DNA from: Burkholderiales bacterium
GTDB lineage: Bacteria; Pseudomonadota; Gammaproteobacteria; Burkholderiales; Casimicrobiaceae
DNA: 64,000 nucleotides
Direction of reading: 5' to 3'
Assembly (NCBI GenBank): GCA_025354165.1
Contig: JANXNI010000038.1
Location: 31,484 to 95,483 of the forward strand
The position numbers and the translations under genes were made by a program. Positions 1-9,439 of this stretch are shown one piece after another. How positions within the stretch are numbered: position 1 is the first letter of the stretch; each line of letters begins with the position of its first letter. A model generated the notes under the pieces. That model did not search any database, was not told the origin of the DNA, and was given only the letters and a program-made list of their open reading frames with translations.

Positions 1-189
1 GAAAAAAATCCGCAAAATCAGGTCGCTGAATTTACGTTGTCCCCGTTGGCGGGCCGCGCCCGTGTAGCAACGCGCATCCGCCTTGCGCTGTCGCAGCAAC
101 TGGTTGCGGTCGCCAAAATGAACGACGGCAGTTGCTGGACGCACACCGTCGAAGTCCTCGTCACCATTGCTTCGTGCATCGAGGAGTAA
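1..189 (+). CDS. C-terminal part of a SoxY-type sulfur carrier protein (truncated by window start), ending ...VEVLVTIASCIEE
   Basis: Open frame 1 from base 1 to TAA at 187-189; immediately upstream of SoxZ; C-terminal Cys-containing arm (ASCIEE) in place of the classical GGCGG. Confidence 0.7.
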   Translation, partial: EKNPQNQVAEFTLSPLAGRARVATRIRLALSQQLVAVAKMNDGSCWTHTVEVLVTIASCIEE

Positions 190-194
190 CGGCA

Positions 195-539
195 ATGGCG
201 CGCGCACTCATCACTGTCCCAAGAACTGCCAAACGCGGCGAAATTCTCGAAATTCGCGCACTGGTGCAACACCCAATGGAGACCGGCTATCGGCGCTCCA
301 GCGAAGGCGATTTACTGCCACGCGATCTGATCCGACGATTCTCCTGTCGCTTTGTGGAAAGCGGCAAAACCGACGATACGGGCGTGATTGTGATCGCGGC
401 GACACTGCACGCCGCCATCGCCGCCAACCCCTATCTGTCGTTCAACCTGCGTGCCGCTACGAGCGGCACACTGGCGTTTAACTGGGAAGGCGACAATGGT
501 TTCAGTCATCGCGAACAAGTTGCGCTGATCGTGACCTGA
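195..539 (+). CDS. soxZ: Thiosulfate oxidation carrier complex protein SoxZ
   Basis: MARALITVPRTAKRGEILEIRALVQHPMETGYRRSSEG... typical SoxZ sequence (RALVQHPMETGYR); ATG at 195 inside the longer ORF 132-539. Confidence 0.9.
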   Translation: MARALITVPRTAKRGEILEIRALVQHPMETGYRRSSEGDLLPRDLIRRFSCRFVESGKTDDTGVIVIAATLHAAIAANPYLSFNLRAATSGTLAFNWEGDNGFSHREQVALIVT

Positions 540-540
540 T

Positions 541-1314
541 ATGCGGAAGATCGGTGTTGCCACGCGGGTGATCGCGCTCGCAATGCTGGGGTTTGTGTCA
601 TTGGCCGTAGCGCAAAGCACCCGCCAATCTGGCTTCGATTTCATGCAACCCGCGACGCAGGCATTGCAAAAGGATGACACGCAAAATCCCGCGATGCTCT
701 GGGTGAAAGACGGACAAGCCATCTGGGCGCAGCGCGACGGTGCGACCCAAAAATCCTGCGCTGACTGCCACGGGGACATCAAGCGCACGCGCGGCGTAGC
801 AGCACGCTATCCGCAATACTCAGCTGAGGCCAAAGGCGTCATCAACCTGAGCCAGCAAATCAATCAGTGCCGCACCACGCACCAGCAGGCGAAAGCATGG
901 CCCGCTGAAGACGCATCGCTGCTCGGTGTCGAGACCGCAATCGCCGTCGAATCTCGTGGCCAACCCCTCGCGCCACCCGCGCAATCGCAACTGGTCGATG
1001 CGCAGAAACGCGGCGAAGCAGCCTTTGACCGACGCATCGGCCAAGTGGATCTAAGCTGTCGTGATTGCCACGAATCACTCGCGGGCAAGCGCCTCGGTGG
1101 CAACATCATCCCGCAGGGCCACCCGACGGGTTATCCGATCTATCGCCTTGAATGGCAAGCCGTCGGTAGTCTGCAACGACGACTGCGCAACTGCATGACA
1201 GCCGTGCGTTCGGAGCCGTATCCGTACGGCGCAAGCGAACTGGTCGACCTTGAGGCTTATCTGGCCAACCGCGCAGCCGGGATGCAGCTCGAATCGCCGG
1301 GCGTGCGGCCTTAA
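541..1314 (+). CDS. soxA: Sulfur oxidation c-type cytochrome SoxA (diheme type)
   Basis: Signal-like N-terminus; two CxxCH heme motifs (CADCH, CRDCH); C-terminal LRNCMTAVRSEPYPYGASELVDLEAYL resembles the SoxA active-site Cys region. Confidence 0.85.
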   Translation: MRKIGVATRVIALAMLGFVSLAVAQSTRQSGFDFMQPATQALQKDDTQNPAMLWVKDGQAIWAQRDGATQKSCADCHGDIKRTRGVAARYPQYSAEAKGVINLSQQINQCRTTHQQAKAWPAEDASLLGVETAIAVESRGQPLAPPAQSQLVDAQKRGEAAFDRRIGQVDLSCRDCHESLAGKRLGGNIIPQGHPTGYPIYRLEWQAVGSLQRRLRNCMTAVRSEPYPYGASELVDLEAYLANRAAGMQLESPGVRP

Positions 1315-1322
1315 GTTTCTGC

Positions 1323-1442
1323 ATCAGCTTTTATGTTAAATGACGGCTGCATAGGGGCTATATCCACATATTGTCAAATATCGACTTGTTGAATTATATG
1401 AGTCTAGCCCTTGATCAGAGGCGGTTTCAGCATCAAGCTGAT
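1323..1442. repeat. 120-bp palindromic dispersed element, copy A
   Basis: Arms ATCAGCTTTTATGTTAAATGACGGCTGCATAGGGGCTA / TAGCCCTTGATCAGAGGCGGTTTCAGCATCAAGCTGAT separated by 44 nt with central ATCGAC. Overlaps the 3' end of the minus-strand dppF-like gene. Confidence 0.8.
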
Positions 1443-2485
1443 GTGGCGAGTGTGGGTGAACTCACTGCCGCTGAAGCTGCAAAACAAGCCACTTGCCTTC
1501 CCTTCAAACGCAGCAATTCGGGGCGCGACTGGTCACACGGTTCGAACCTGCGCGGACAGCGCGGATTGAACGCACAGCCCGCTGGCGGATTTAGCGGATT
1601 CGGCACTTCACCGGCGACCGGTGTGCGTGCTTTGCCCGTCATGTGCAAGTCGGGAATCGCGTCGAGCAGCATGCGCGTGTACGGATGTTGCGGGTCACCA
1701 AAAACTTCTTTTTTGTCGCCAATCTCTACCAGGCGTCCGAGATACATCACGCCCACACGATCTGCGATGTGATGCACGACTTGCAGGTTGTGCGAGATGA
1801 AAAGGTAGGTGAGCCCCATTTCACGCTGCAAATCTTTCATGAGGTTCAGCACCTGCGCCTGTACCGAAACATCAAGCGCGGACGTCGGTTCATCGCAGAT
1901 CAGAAATTCCGGATTGCTCGCTAACGCGCGCGCAATCGAGATGCGCTGACGCTGTCCGCCAGAGAATTGATGCGGATACTTTTCACCGTCTTTCGCTGTG
2001 AGCTTGACGAAGCCGAGCAGCTCGGCGACGCGCTTGTCGAGCGCTGCTCCGTTGGCAATGAGCTTGTGCGTGCGGATCGGTTCGGCCACGATGTCGGCGA
2101 CGCGCCAGCGTGGATTCAGGCTCGCGTACGGATCCTGAAAAATCATCTGCACTTTGCGGCGTAGCGCACGAGCCGCATCGTTGTTCGAAGTCAGCGCGAT
2201 TTTCATGTCCTGACCATCGATGGTCACGCTGCCGGTGGACGATGCGTAAAGACCCACGATCAGCTTGGCAACCGTCGATTTGCCGCAGCCAGACTCACCG
2301 ACCAGCGCCAGTGTTTCACCGCGCTGAATGTCGAAACTCAGATCACTCACCGCATGCAAAAAGCTCTGCGGCTTGCGCTCGATGACGCGGTTAAGCCACG
2401 GTGCGGAAACGTCGAAGGTCTTGCTGACGTTCTTTAACTGCACAAACGCGTCAGTCGTTTGACGTCTTACCGAAGGCGTCGTCAT
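1433..2485 (-). CDS. Dipeptide/oligopeptide ABC transporter ATP-binding protein (DppF/OppF family)
   Basis: Walker [10 protein letters not shown], signature [15 protein letters not shown], Walker [20 protein letters not shown]-terminal oligo_HPY-type Cys region. Confidence 0.93.
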   Translation of the reverse strand: MTTPSVRRQTTDAFVQLKNVSKTFDVSAPWLNRVIERKPQSFLHAVSDLSFDIQRGETLALVGESGCGKSTVAKLIVGLYASSTGSVTIDGQDMKIALTSNNDAARALRRKVQMIFQDPYASLNPRWRVADIVAEPIRTHKLIANGAALDKRVAELLGFVKLTAKDGEKYPHQFSGGQRQRISIARALASNPEFLICDEPTSALDVSVQAQVLNLMKDLQREMGLTYLFISHNLQVVHHIADRVGVMYLGRLVEIGDKKEVFGDPQHPYTRMLLDAIPDLHMTGKARTPVAGEVPNPLNPPAGCAFNPRCPRRFEPCDQSRPELLRLKGRQVACFAASAAVSSPTLATSA

Positions 2486-3480
2486 TGCGCGAGTCTCGAT
2501 TCATTGTGCACGAGTCGCGATTCATGCAACCAGCAAGCGGCGCGCGATGCGGCGGCCAGCATCAATTCAGGGCGCGAGGTTTTGCACATGTCGAACACCT
2601 GCGCGCAACGCGGATTGAACGCGCAGCCTTTCGGAATCGCATCAAGTCGCGGCATCGCGCCGTCGATCTGGATCAGGCGTTCACGATCACTTTCAAACTC
2701 AGGAATCGAGCCCATCAAACCAATCGTGTACGGATGCTGCGGCTTGTGAATCACGTCGGCGACTGGGCCAATTTCGGCAATGCGACCGGCATACATCACG
2801 GCCACTCGATCCGCCGTTTCGGCGATCACACCCATGTCGTGTGTGACCAGCATTACGGCGGTGCCGTGGTCACGACAGAGCCCTTTCAGCAAGGTGATGA
2901 TCTGCGCCTGAATCGACACATCGAGCGCCGTCGTCGGTTCATCGGCAATGATGACTTTAGGTTCTGCGGCCAGTGCCAGTGCAATCACAACGCGTTGACG
3001 CATGCCGCCCGAAAATTGGTGCGGATAGTGATTGATGCGTTCCCGAGCAGCCGGAATACCCACCTCTTCCAGCAATTTGACGGCGCGATCTTTCGCCGCC
3101 GCCGCACTCAAATCGAGGTGCGTGGTGATCGTTTCAACGAGCTGGCGACCCACGGTGTAGAGCGGGTTAAGGGAGGTCAACGGATCCTGAAAAATCGCAC
3201 CGATCTGACGGCCACGAATCTTCCTCATCGCCTCATACGGAAGGTTGTCGATGCGTTGGCCATCGAGCAGAATTTCGCCACCAGCGATGCGTCCCGGCGG
3301 TTCCAGCAAACCAATAATCGCCGCACCGGTAAGCGATTTGCCCGCACCTGATTCGCCAACGACGCCCAGCACTTCACCGGGAGCAATCGAAAAAGACACG
3401 TCATCAACCGCTGTCAACAAGCCACGCCGGTTCGGAAATTCGATACGCAGATTCTTTACTTCTAGCAGGGGCTTTGACAT
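2482..3480 (-). CDS. Dipeptide/oligopeptide ABC transporter ATP-binding protein (DppD/OppD family)
   Basis: [51 protein letters not shown]. Confidence 0.93.
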   Translation of the reverse strand: MSKPLLEVKNLRIEFPNRRGLLTAVDDVSFSIAPGEVLGVVGESGAGKSLTGAAIIGLLEPPGRIAGGEILLDGQRIDNLPYEAMRKIRGRQIGAIFQDPLTSLNPLYTVGRQLVETITTHLDLSAAAAKDRAVKLLEEVGIPAARERINHYPHQFSGGMRQRVVIALALAAEPKVIIADEPTTALDVSIQAQIITLLKGLCRDHGTAVMLVTHDMGVIAETADRVAVMYAGRIAEIGPVADVIHKPQHPYTIGLMGSIPEFESDRERLIQIDGAMPRLDAIPKGCAFNPRCAQVFDMCKTSRPELMLAAASRAACWLHESRLVHNESRLAQ

Positions 3481-3518
3481 TGGCGATCTGTAGGAATTGA
3501 GGCGCGGTTTTCGAATGC

Positions 3519-3986
3519 TTAAGTGCGCTTCGGCATCGGGATCGCGCGCGGAGGCTCGATTAACGACGTGTCAGACGGAACGATCACGGGCTGCGCTGGC
3601 GCACCGCTTGTAGGCTGACAGCCCGGTACCGCTTCGGCATGATCAATCACCAATTCGAAATCACGCGAATAGTCGCTTTTGCGCTGCGCGGCGAGCCAAT
3701 AACGCACGCACTTTTCGGTCTTGAAGGTGAACGCTTTGCGATCCGGCAAATAGCTGGCGATGGTCGGCGCCGCATCAATCACCAGTTCATGCACGCCCGC
3801 GTCAACGCGACGCGGCGTGATCGTGCTGTATTCGCCATCAACGGCCACGATGCTGACCGGGTATCGATGCAGGTGGGTGCGCGTGTAAAGGCGACCATCC
3901 AGCACCGTTTCCCACTGATGTGCGCATGCCGTCAACCCGACAACTGACGCAGTGGCCAAGATCAAACTACCGAGAAGTTTTTTCAT
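3519..3986 (-). CDS. Hypothetical lipoprotein
   Basis: MKKLLGSLILATASVVGLTACAHQ... lipobox LTAC; ATG at 3986 is more plausible than the longer ORF that overlaps dppC. Confidence 0.65.
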   Translation of the reverse strand: MKKLLGSLILATASVVGLTACAHQWETVLDGRLYTRTHLHRYPVSIVAVDGEYSTITPRRVDAGVHELVIDAAPTIASYLPDRKAFTFKTEKCVRYWLAAQRKSDYSRDFELVIDHAEAVPGCQPTSGAPAQPVIVPSDTSLIEPPRAIPMPKRT

Positions 3987-4006
3987 CGCACGCTCCCACG
4001 AAAAAG

Positions 4007-4918
4007 CTATTGGAGTTTCGGATTTAACGCGTCGCGAAGCCAGTCTCCGACCAGATTCACCGACACCACCATGACGATTAATGCAATCCCCGGAAATACC
4101 GTAATCCACCACTCGCCGGAGAACAAGTAGTTTTGCCCCTCGCTGATCAGGGTGCCGAGCGACGGTTGTGTAGGCGGCATGCCGACACCAAGAAATGACA
4201 GAGTGGCCTCGGCAATGATGGCGTTAGCGATGTTCAACGTCGCGATCACCAGCACCGGGCCGAGCACGTTCGGTAGCACATGGCGAACCATGATGGCCAT
4301 CTTCGACACGCCGATGACACGCGCCGCCTGCACATATTCCTTGCTCTTTTCAACCAGCGTCGAACCGCGTACGGTACGCGCATATTGCACCCAGCCGGTC
4401 AAGCCAATCGAAAAAATAATCACGTACAAAGCCAGCGAATCCTGCAAGTCGCGCGGCACGAACTGTCGACCAATGCCACTGATCAAAAGCGCCACCAGAA
4501 TGGCTGGAAACGTGAGCTGAATGTCCGCGATTCGCATGATGATGCTGTCGACGCGGCCGCCGACATAGCCCGCGAGCAAACCGAGTCCGACCCCCATCAC
4601 AATGGACATCGCCACAGCACACAACGCCACCAGAAGCGATATACGGCTGCCGTACATGATGGTCGACAAAATGTCCCGGCCCTGCTGATCCGTGCCGAGC
4701 GGAAAATCTGCATTGCCGCTGGTGTTCCACATCGGTGGCAGGTTGGAATCCAGGAGCGATATTTGCGCGAGGTCGTACGGGTTATGCGGCGCGATGAGCG
4801 GCGCGAGCACCGCACCGAGAATGAACAGCAATGCCAGCACGGCGGCGATCATCGTCGCCGGTGAGCGCTTGAAGCTCCACCAGATATCGCTGTCAAAAAA
4901 ACGGGACATTGCTTCCAA
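4007..4918 (-). CDS. Dipeptide-type ABC transporter permease (DppC family)
   Basis: Hydrophobic; PFGTDQQGRDILSTIMYGSRISL and EAA-loop-like YVQAARVIGVSKMAIMVRHVLPNVLGPVLV. Confidence 0.93.
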   Translation of the reverse strand: MEAMSRFFDSDIWWSFKRSPATMIAAVLALLFILGAVLAPLIAPHNPYDLAQISLLDSNLPPMWNTSGNADFPLGTDQQGRDILSTIMYGSRISLLVALCAVAMSIVMGVGLGLLAGYVGGRVDSIIMRIADIQLTFPAILVALLISGIGRQFVPRDLQDSLALYVIIFSIGLTGWVQYARTVRGSTLVEKSKEYVQAARVIGVSKMAIMVRHVLPNVLGPVLVIATLNIANAIIAEATLSFLGVGMPPTQPSLGTLISEGQNYLFSGEWWITVFPGIALIVMVVSVNLVGDWLRDALNPKLQ

Positions 4919-5002
4919 AATTTACCTGTCAATTATCGTACTAACGATTGTCGTAAGCTGGCACTACCCGCCCTATGTTTACCTCTTACGCGGAGCCTGC
5001 AA

Positions 5003-6178
5003 TCACAGCGGCAACCCCCGTTCAGCCAACCGCGAAAAATACCGAACACCATTCGGAATGATTTCATCGCAAAAATCGTACCGCGTGTTATGCAACGGCA
5101 ATATCTCCGCCGTATTTTTCTGACCGATCACGGCGTAACAACCGGGTCGCTTCTGAAGCATGAACGAAAAGTCCTCGCCACCCATAGACGGCGTGTAATT
5201 ACCGTCGGCATTTTCTTCACCCCACACTTCGGCAGCGGCCTGACGCGCAAATTCAACTTCCGCAGCCGTATTGATGACCGACGGATAAAGCCGGTCGTAT
5301 TTGAGAGTCCCCTTGGCGCGATGTGCGTCGCAAATGCCTTGCACCATTTCTGCCAGACGCGCTTCAATCAGGTCGCGCGTCGCCGCGTCATAGGTGCGCA
5401 CCGTTCCAGTCATCTTTACACTATCAGGCACCACATTGAATGCGGGCAAATTGCCGCCTTCAATTGCGCTAATGCCGACCACCGCGGTTTCCAGCGGGCT
5501 CACATTGCGCGACACAATCGTCTGCGCGGCGAGCACGATATTCGCCGCCACGGTCATCGGATCACAGAGCAAATGCGGCCTTGCAGCGTGCCCACCTTTG
5601 CCGCTCACTTCAATCGTAAAGCCGTCCGCCGACGCCATAAACGGCCCAACGCGCGTGCCCCATTTGCCCAGTTCCAGATCAGGGCGATTGTGAACTGCAA
5701 AGATGCGATCACAATCAAAGCGATCAAACAGACCTTCTTTCACCATTAAATCGCCGCCACCACCGCCTTCTTCTGCGGGTTGAAAAATCACGTGTACGGT
5801 ACCGGCAAAATTTCGTGTTTCGGCAAGGTAGCGCGCCGCACCGAGGAGCATCGTGGTGTGCCCATCGTGGCCGCAGGCGTGCATAACTTTTGACGCTTTT
5901 GAAGCATGAAGAAACGAGTTTTTTTCCTGCATCGGCAACGCATCCATATCGGCGCGGAAGCCAATGGTGCCGCCACTGCGTTTGCCTTTGATAACGCCCA
6001 CCAAACCGGTTTTGGCGATGCCGGTGTGCACTTCATCAACGCCATAGGCGCGCAGCCTCTCTGCAACCAAAGCAGACGTTCGCGTTTCCAGATAGCCGAG
6101 TTCCGGATTGGCGTGAATGTCGCGACGAATCGCAACGAGATCGCTGACGAATGAATCGGGAAGGTCGTTCAATTTCAT
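5003..6178 (-). CDS. M20 family metallo-amidohydrolase (hippurate hydrolase-like)
   Basis: RRDIHANPELGYLETRTSALVAERL, GFRADMDALPM, MHACGHDGHTTMLLGAARYL, FQPAEEGGGG. Confidence 0.92.
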   Translation of the reverse strand: MKLNDLPDSFVSDLVAIRRDIHANPELGYLETRTSALVAERLRAYGVDEVHTGIAKTGLVGVIKGKRSGGTIGFRADMDALPMQEKNSFLHASKASKVMHACGHDGHTTMLLGAARYLAETRNFAGTVHVIFQPAEEGGGGGDLMVKEGLFDRFDCDRIFAVHNRPDLELGKWGTRVGPFMASADGFTIEVSGKGGHAARPHLLCDPMTVAANIVLAAQTIVSRNVSPLETAVVGISAIEGGNLPAFNVVPDSVKMTGTVRTYDAATRDLIEARLAEMVQGICDAHRAKGTLKYDRLYPSVINTAAEVEFARQAAAEVWGEENADGNYTPSMGGEDFSFMLQKRPGCYAVIGQKNTAEILPLHNTRYDFCDEIIPNGVRYFSRLAERGLPL

Positions 6179-7359
6179 TCAAGTTCCTTCTCGGCAATCG
6201 CCGCCAACAACCCGGCGCCATTCGGAATGATGCGGTCATCGAAGTCGTAGCAAGTGTGGTGAATCGGGAATCCACCCTCGCGCCCCTGCCCGACCCAGAT
6301 ATACGCACCGGGAACAGCCTCCAGAAAGAATGCGAAGTCCTCGCCGCCAGTGTTCGGGAAAATTTCTGTGATCACGTTCTCAGGCCCGAACACGCCGCGA
6401 CCGACTTCGGCGGAGAGCTCCGCCTCCCGTTTGTGATTGATGGTCGCCGGGTATCCTTGAATGAAATTTACTTTGCCGGTCGAGCCGAACGCAGCGCAGG
6501 TGTGATCAACGATGAGATTTAACTTCTCAATCACCATCTTTTGCGCCTCTTTGCGATAGGTGCGCACGGTGCCGATCAGTTTCACTTCGCGAGGAATCAC
6601 GTTGTACGTGTTCATAACACCCGCTTCCATCGCACAGATAGAGACGACCACCGAATCAGCCGGATCAGCGTTGCGCGAGGCAATCGATTGGATCGCCGTG
6701 ATCACATGACCCGCCGCCAGCACCGGGTCAGAAACGAACTGCGGCATACCACCGTGACCGCCTTTGCCTTCAATCGTAATTTCGATGCGATCCGCCGCCG
6801 CCATCATGGCACCGTTCCTCACCGCCATTGACCCCAGCGGCACCCAGGGTGCGTTGTGCAGGCCATAAAAAGCATGAATCGGGAAGCGCTCAAACAGGCC
6901 GTCCTCCATCATCGCCTTAGCGCCTGCAGCGCCCTCTTCTGCAGGCTGAAAAACGGCGTAAACCGTGCCGGAGAAATTGCGGGTCTTGGCTAGATAGCGT
7001 GCGGCGCCGAGCAGCATCGTTGTATGCCCGTCGTGCCCACAAGCGTGCATGTAGCCCTTGTTTTGCGAGGCGTACGGAAGCCGCGTTTCTTCGGTCATTG
7101 CGAGGCAATCCATGTCGGCGCGCAAACCGATATTGCGCGTGCCTGGACGATTGCCGCGAATGACGCCGACCACGCCGGTGCGACCGACACCGGTATGCAC
7201 CTCGTCAACGCCGTACGCCGTCAGTCGCTCGGCGACCAGCGCAGCGGTCCGTGTCTCTTTGTACGCGTGCTCGGGGTTGTTGTGAATATCACGTCGAATC
7301 GCAGTGAGATCACTGTGAAATTCGCGGATCGCTTCGGAGACTTTGCTAGGGTTGTACAT
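6175..7359 (-). CDS. M20 family metallo-amidohydrolase (hippurate hydrolase-like), paralogue of the neighbour
   Basis: RRDIHNNPEHAYKETRTAALVAERL, MHACGHDGHTTMLLGAARYL, FQPAEEGAAG. Confidence 0.92.
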   Translation of the reverse strand: MYNPSKVSEAIREFHSDLTAIRRDIHNNPEHAYKETRTAALVAERLTAYGVDEVHTGVGRTGVVGVIRGNRPGTRNIGLRADMDCLAMTEETRLPYASQNKGYMHACGHDGHTTMLLGAARYLAKTRNFSGTVYAVFQPAEEGAAGAKAMMEDGLFERFPIHAFYGLHNAPWVPLGSMAVRNGAMMAAADRIEITIEGKGGHGGMPQFVSDPVLAAGHVITAIQSIASRNADPADSVVVSICAMEAGVMNTYNVIPREVKLIGTVRTYRKEAQKMVIEKLNLIVDHTCAAFGSTGKVNFIQGYPATINHKREAELSAEVGRGVFGPENVITEIFPNTGGEDFAFFLEAVPGAYIWVGQGREGGFPIHHTCYDFDDRIIPNGAGLLAAIAEKELE

Positions 7360-7391
7360 CTTAATCTCGGGGTAAAACTGGCAATTAAAAA

Positions 7392-8375
7392 TTAGTGGGC
7401 CGGCGAGGTTTGCTCAATACGCAACCGCGGATCCACCACGTAGTAAAGCAGGTCAACGATCAGGTTGATGCTGACGAACACGAACGAAATCAACACAAGG
7501 TAAGCTGCCATCACCGGGATGTCGGCAAACTGCACCGACTGAATGAAAAGAAAACCCATGCCGGGCCACTGAAAGACCGTCTCAGTGACGATGGCAAACG
7601 CAATGATGGTCCCCAGTTGCAGGCCCATAATCGTCATCACCGGAACCAGCGTATTTTTGAGCGCATGACCGAAGTGCACCGCGTTATTGGTCAAGCCGCG
7701 AGCGCGTGCAAACTTGATGTAGTCAGTGCGTAGCACTTCAAGCATTTCGCTACGCACCAGGCGCATGATCAGTGTCATCGTACCCAGTGAAAGCGTGACC
7801 GACGGCAGCACCAGCGCCTTGATGCCGCTCCAGGTCAACAGTCCCGTGCTCCACCAGCCGATTTGGGTGACATCGCCGCGAGAATAGGAAGGCAAAATTT
7901 GTAGCGTGACCGCGAACACGAGGATCAGCAGAATGCCGATAAGAAACGTCGGCAGGCTGACGCCAATCAACGAGACCATCAGCAGAAACTGTGAGAAAAC
8001 ACCATTACGCCGCAGCGCCGTGTAAACGCCCAAAACCACGCCGCCGACCAACGCCAGAATAGCGGCACAAAAAGCAAGTTCCAGAGTCGCAGGCAATCGC
8101 TCCTTAATCAATGTCGAGACCGGACGCGCCTGACGTAGCGAAAGCCCGAACTCACCGCTCACGGCATTGCCCACAAATGCGCCAAACTGAACATAAAATG
8201 GCTTGTCCAAACCGAGCGATTCGCGCAGCTCAACCTTTTGCTCTGGCGTCGCGTCTTGCCCGAGCATCATGTTGATCGGGTCGCCGACGTAGTTGAATAA
8301 GGAGAACGCAATAAATGCGACCACCAGCATGACGAGAGCAGCCTGAAACAGTCTTCGTAGTACGAACGCGAGCAT
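7392..8375 (-). CDS. Dipeptide-type ABC transporter permease (DppB family)
   Basis: MLAFVLRRLFQAALVMLVVAFIAFSLF..., DYIKFARARGLTNNAVHFGHALKNTLVPVMTIMGLQ EAA loop. Confidence 0.93.
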   Translation of the reverse strand: MLAFVLRRLFQAALVMLVVAFIAFSLFNYVGDPINMMLGQDATPEQKVELRESLGLDKPFYVQFGAFVGNAVSGEFGLSLRQARPVSTLIKERLPATLELAFCAAILALVGGVVLGVYTALRRNGVFSQFLLMVSLIGVSLPTFLIGILLILVFAVTLQILPSYSRGDVTQIGWWSTGLLTWSGIKALVLPSVTLSLGTMTLIMRLVRSEMLEVLRTDYIKFARARGLTNNAVHFGHALKNTLVPVMTIMGLQLGTIIAFAIVTETVFQWPGMGFLFIQSVQFADIPVMAAYLVLISFVFVSINLIVDLLYYVVDPRLRIEQTSPAH

Positions 8376-8416
8376 GTGAGGAGCGCCAATCAGGAAGCGC
8401 TAATAGTACCCCGGTT

Positions 8417-8440
8417 AACGTAGGCGTCAGCGCCTGCGTT
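8417..8440 (+). terminator. Possible hairpin/terminator between dppB-like and rlmB
   Basis: AACGTAGGCG TCAG CGCCTGCGTT (one internal mismatch) followed by TCTCTCT on the plus strand. Confidence 0.3.
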
Positions 8441-8467
8441 TCTCTCTATGCGATCGCGCGAGTTTCG

Positions 8468-9223
8468 CTAGGCTTTCGCTCGCGCAGCCTGCGTTGCGTA
8501 CAAGCAAACTGCCGTTGCCACCGACACGTTCAGGCTCTCTACGGCGCCCACCATCGGTATCGCTACCAGCGCGTCGCAGCGCTCACGCGTGAGTCGTCGC
8601 AACCCTTTGCCTTCGTTGCCCAAGACCCATGCCAAAGGGCCGGTTAGTTTGGTGTTGAAGAGCGTCGCCTCAGTCTCCATCTCGGCACCGAGTACCCAAA
8701 CACCCGCGGCTTGCAACGCTTCGATGCACTGCACCAAATTGCTGACCTGACAAATCGGTGTCGTCTCGGTTGCACCACTCGCCGCTTTCAACGCCACGGC
8801 GGACAGCGGCGCAGAACCATGCTTTGGAATGATCACGGCGTCCGCACCAAATGCATCGGCACTGCGAATGCAGGCCCCCAGATTGTGTGGATCCTGAATT
8901 TGGTCGAGTAACAGGAATAGCGGCGGCGTTGTTTTTTTGAGGCTTGCAGCCAGCACCGTTTCAAAGTCCGCGCCCGCCGAACCATCAGCCAGCACCTCGA
9001 CCAGTGCCACGACCCCCTGATGCTGGTCGGACTGCGCCAGGGCGGTCAAACGCCCAGCGTCGACGGTTTGAACCTCAATATCAAGCGTCGCCGCCAGCGT
9101 GTGCAGCTCGCTGATGCGCTCGTCGCGCCGCGCTTCCCACACGAATAGTTCGACCACCGTTTCCGGTCGCCGCTGCAAGCGAGCGGTAACGGCATGAAAG
9201 CCCATGATGCGAGCGAGCTTCAT
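8468..9223 (-). CDS. rlmB: 23S rRNA (guanosine-2'-O-)-methyltransferase RlmB (SpoU family)
   Basis: LLLDQIQDPHNLGACIRSADAFGADAVIIPK, LGNEGKGLRRLTRERCDALVAIPM, SLNVSVATAVCLY: SpoU motifs. Confidence 0.93.
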   Translation of the reverse strand: MKLARIMGFHAVTARLQRRPETVVELFVWEARRDERISELHTLAATLDIEVQTVDAGRLTALAQSDQHQGVVALVEVLADGSAGADFETVLAASLKKTTPPLFLLLDQIQDPHNLGACIRSADAFGADAVIIPKHGSAPLSAVALKAASGATETTPICQVSNLVQCIEALQAAGVWVLGAEMETEATLFNTKLTGPLAWVLGNEGKGLRRLTRERCDALVAIPMVGAVESLNVSVATAVCLYATQAARAKA

Positions 9224-9340
9224 TGCGGCAACACAAAATGAAAGAAATTTTTAGCCATGGCATAATTATGGGCTAGACAGTGCAAACTGTTTTGAAAGCG
9301 TGATGAGTGGAAGCAATTTCCTCTCAAACGTCATGCAAGT

Positions 9341-9416
9341 GCCGGTGTAGCTCAGTTGGTAGAGCAGCTCATTCGTAATGAGAAGGTCGGGTGTTCGATT
9401 CATCTCTCCGGCACCA
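9341..9416 (+). tRNA. tRNA-Thr (anticodon CGT), CCA encoded
   Basis: GCCGGTGTAGCTCAGTTGGTAGAGCAGCTCATTCGTAATGAGAAGGTCGGGTGTTCGATTCATCTCTCCGGCACCA folds as a cloverleaf (one acceptor-stem mismatch). Confidence 0.95.
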
Positions 9417-9439
9417 ATCGCGACCCTAGTCGCGATTGG
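9414..9439 (+). terminator. Hairpin starting at the tRNA-Thr CCA end
   Basis: CCAATCGCGAC CCTA GTCGCGATTGG: perfect 11-bp stem, 4-nt loop; no strong U-tract. Confidence 0.5.

Noticed and set aside
2485-3351. Long antisense ORF (288 aa) opposite dppD, and many similar shadow ORFs (e.g. 10322-11161, 32817-33692, 43450-44406, 58183-59304)
   Set aside because: Sense strand encodes well-recognised proteins; antisense products are low-complexity Arg/His/Ala-rich, as expected from GC-biased codon shadow reading.
3996-4016. CACGAAAAAGCTATTGG resembling the outer right arm of the palindrome
   Set aside because: No partner arm or GTCGAC centre at the expected offset; inside or next to coding sequence.
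3987-4112. N-terminal extension of the lipoprotein ORF (3519-4112)
   Set aside because: Would overlap dppC by more than 100 bp; the internal ATG at 3986 begins a perfect lipoprotein signal peptide.
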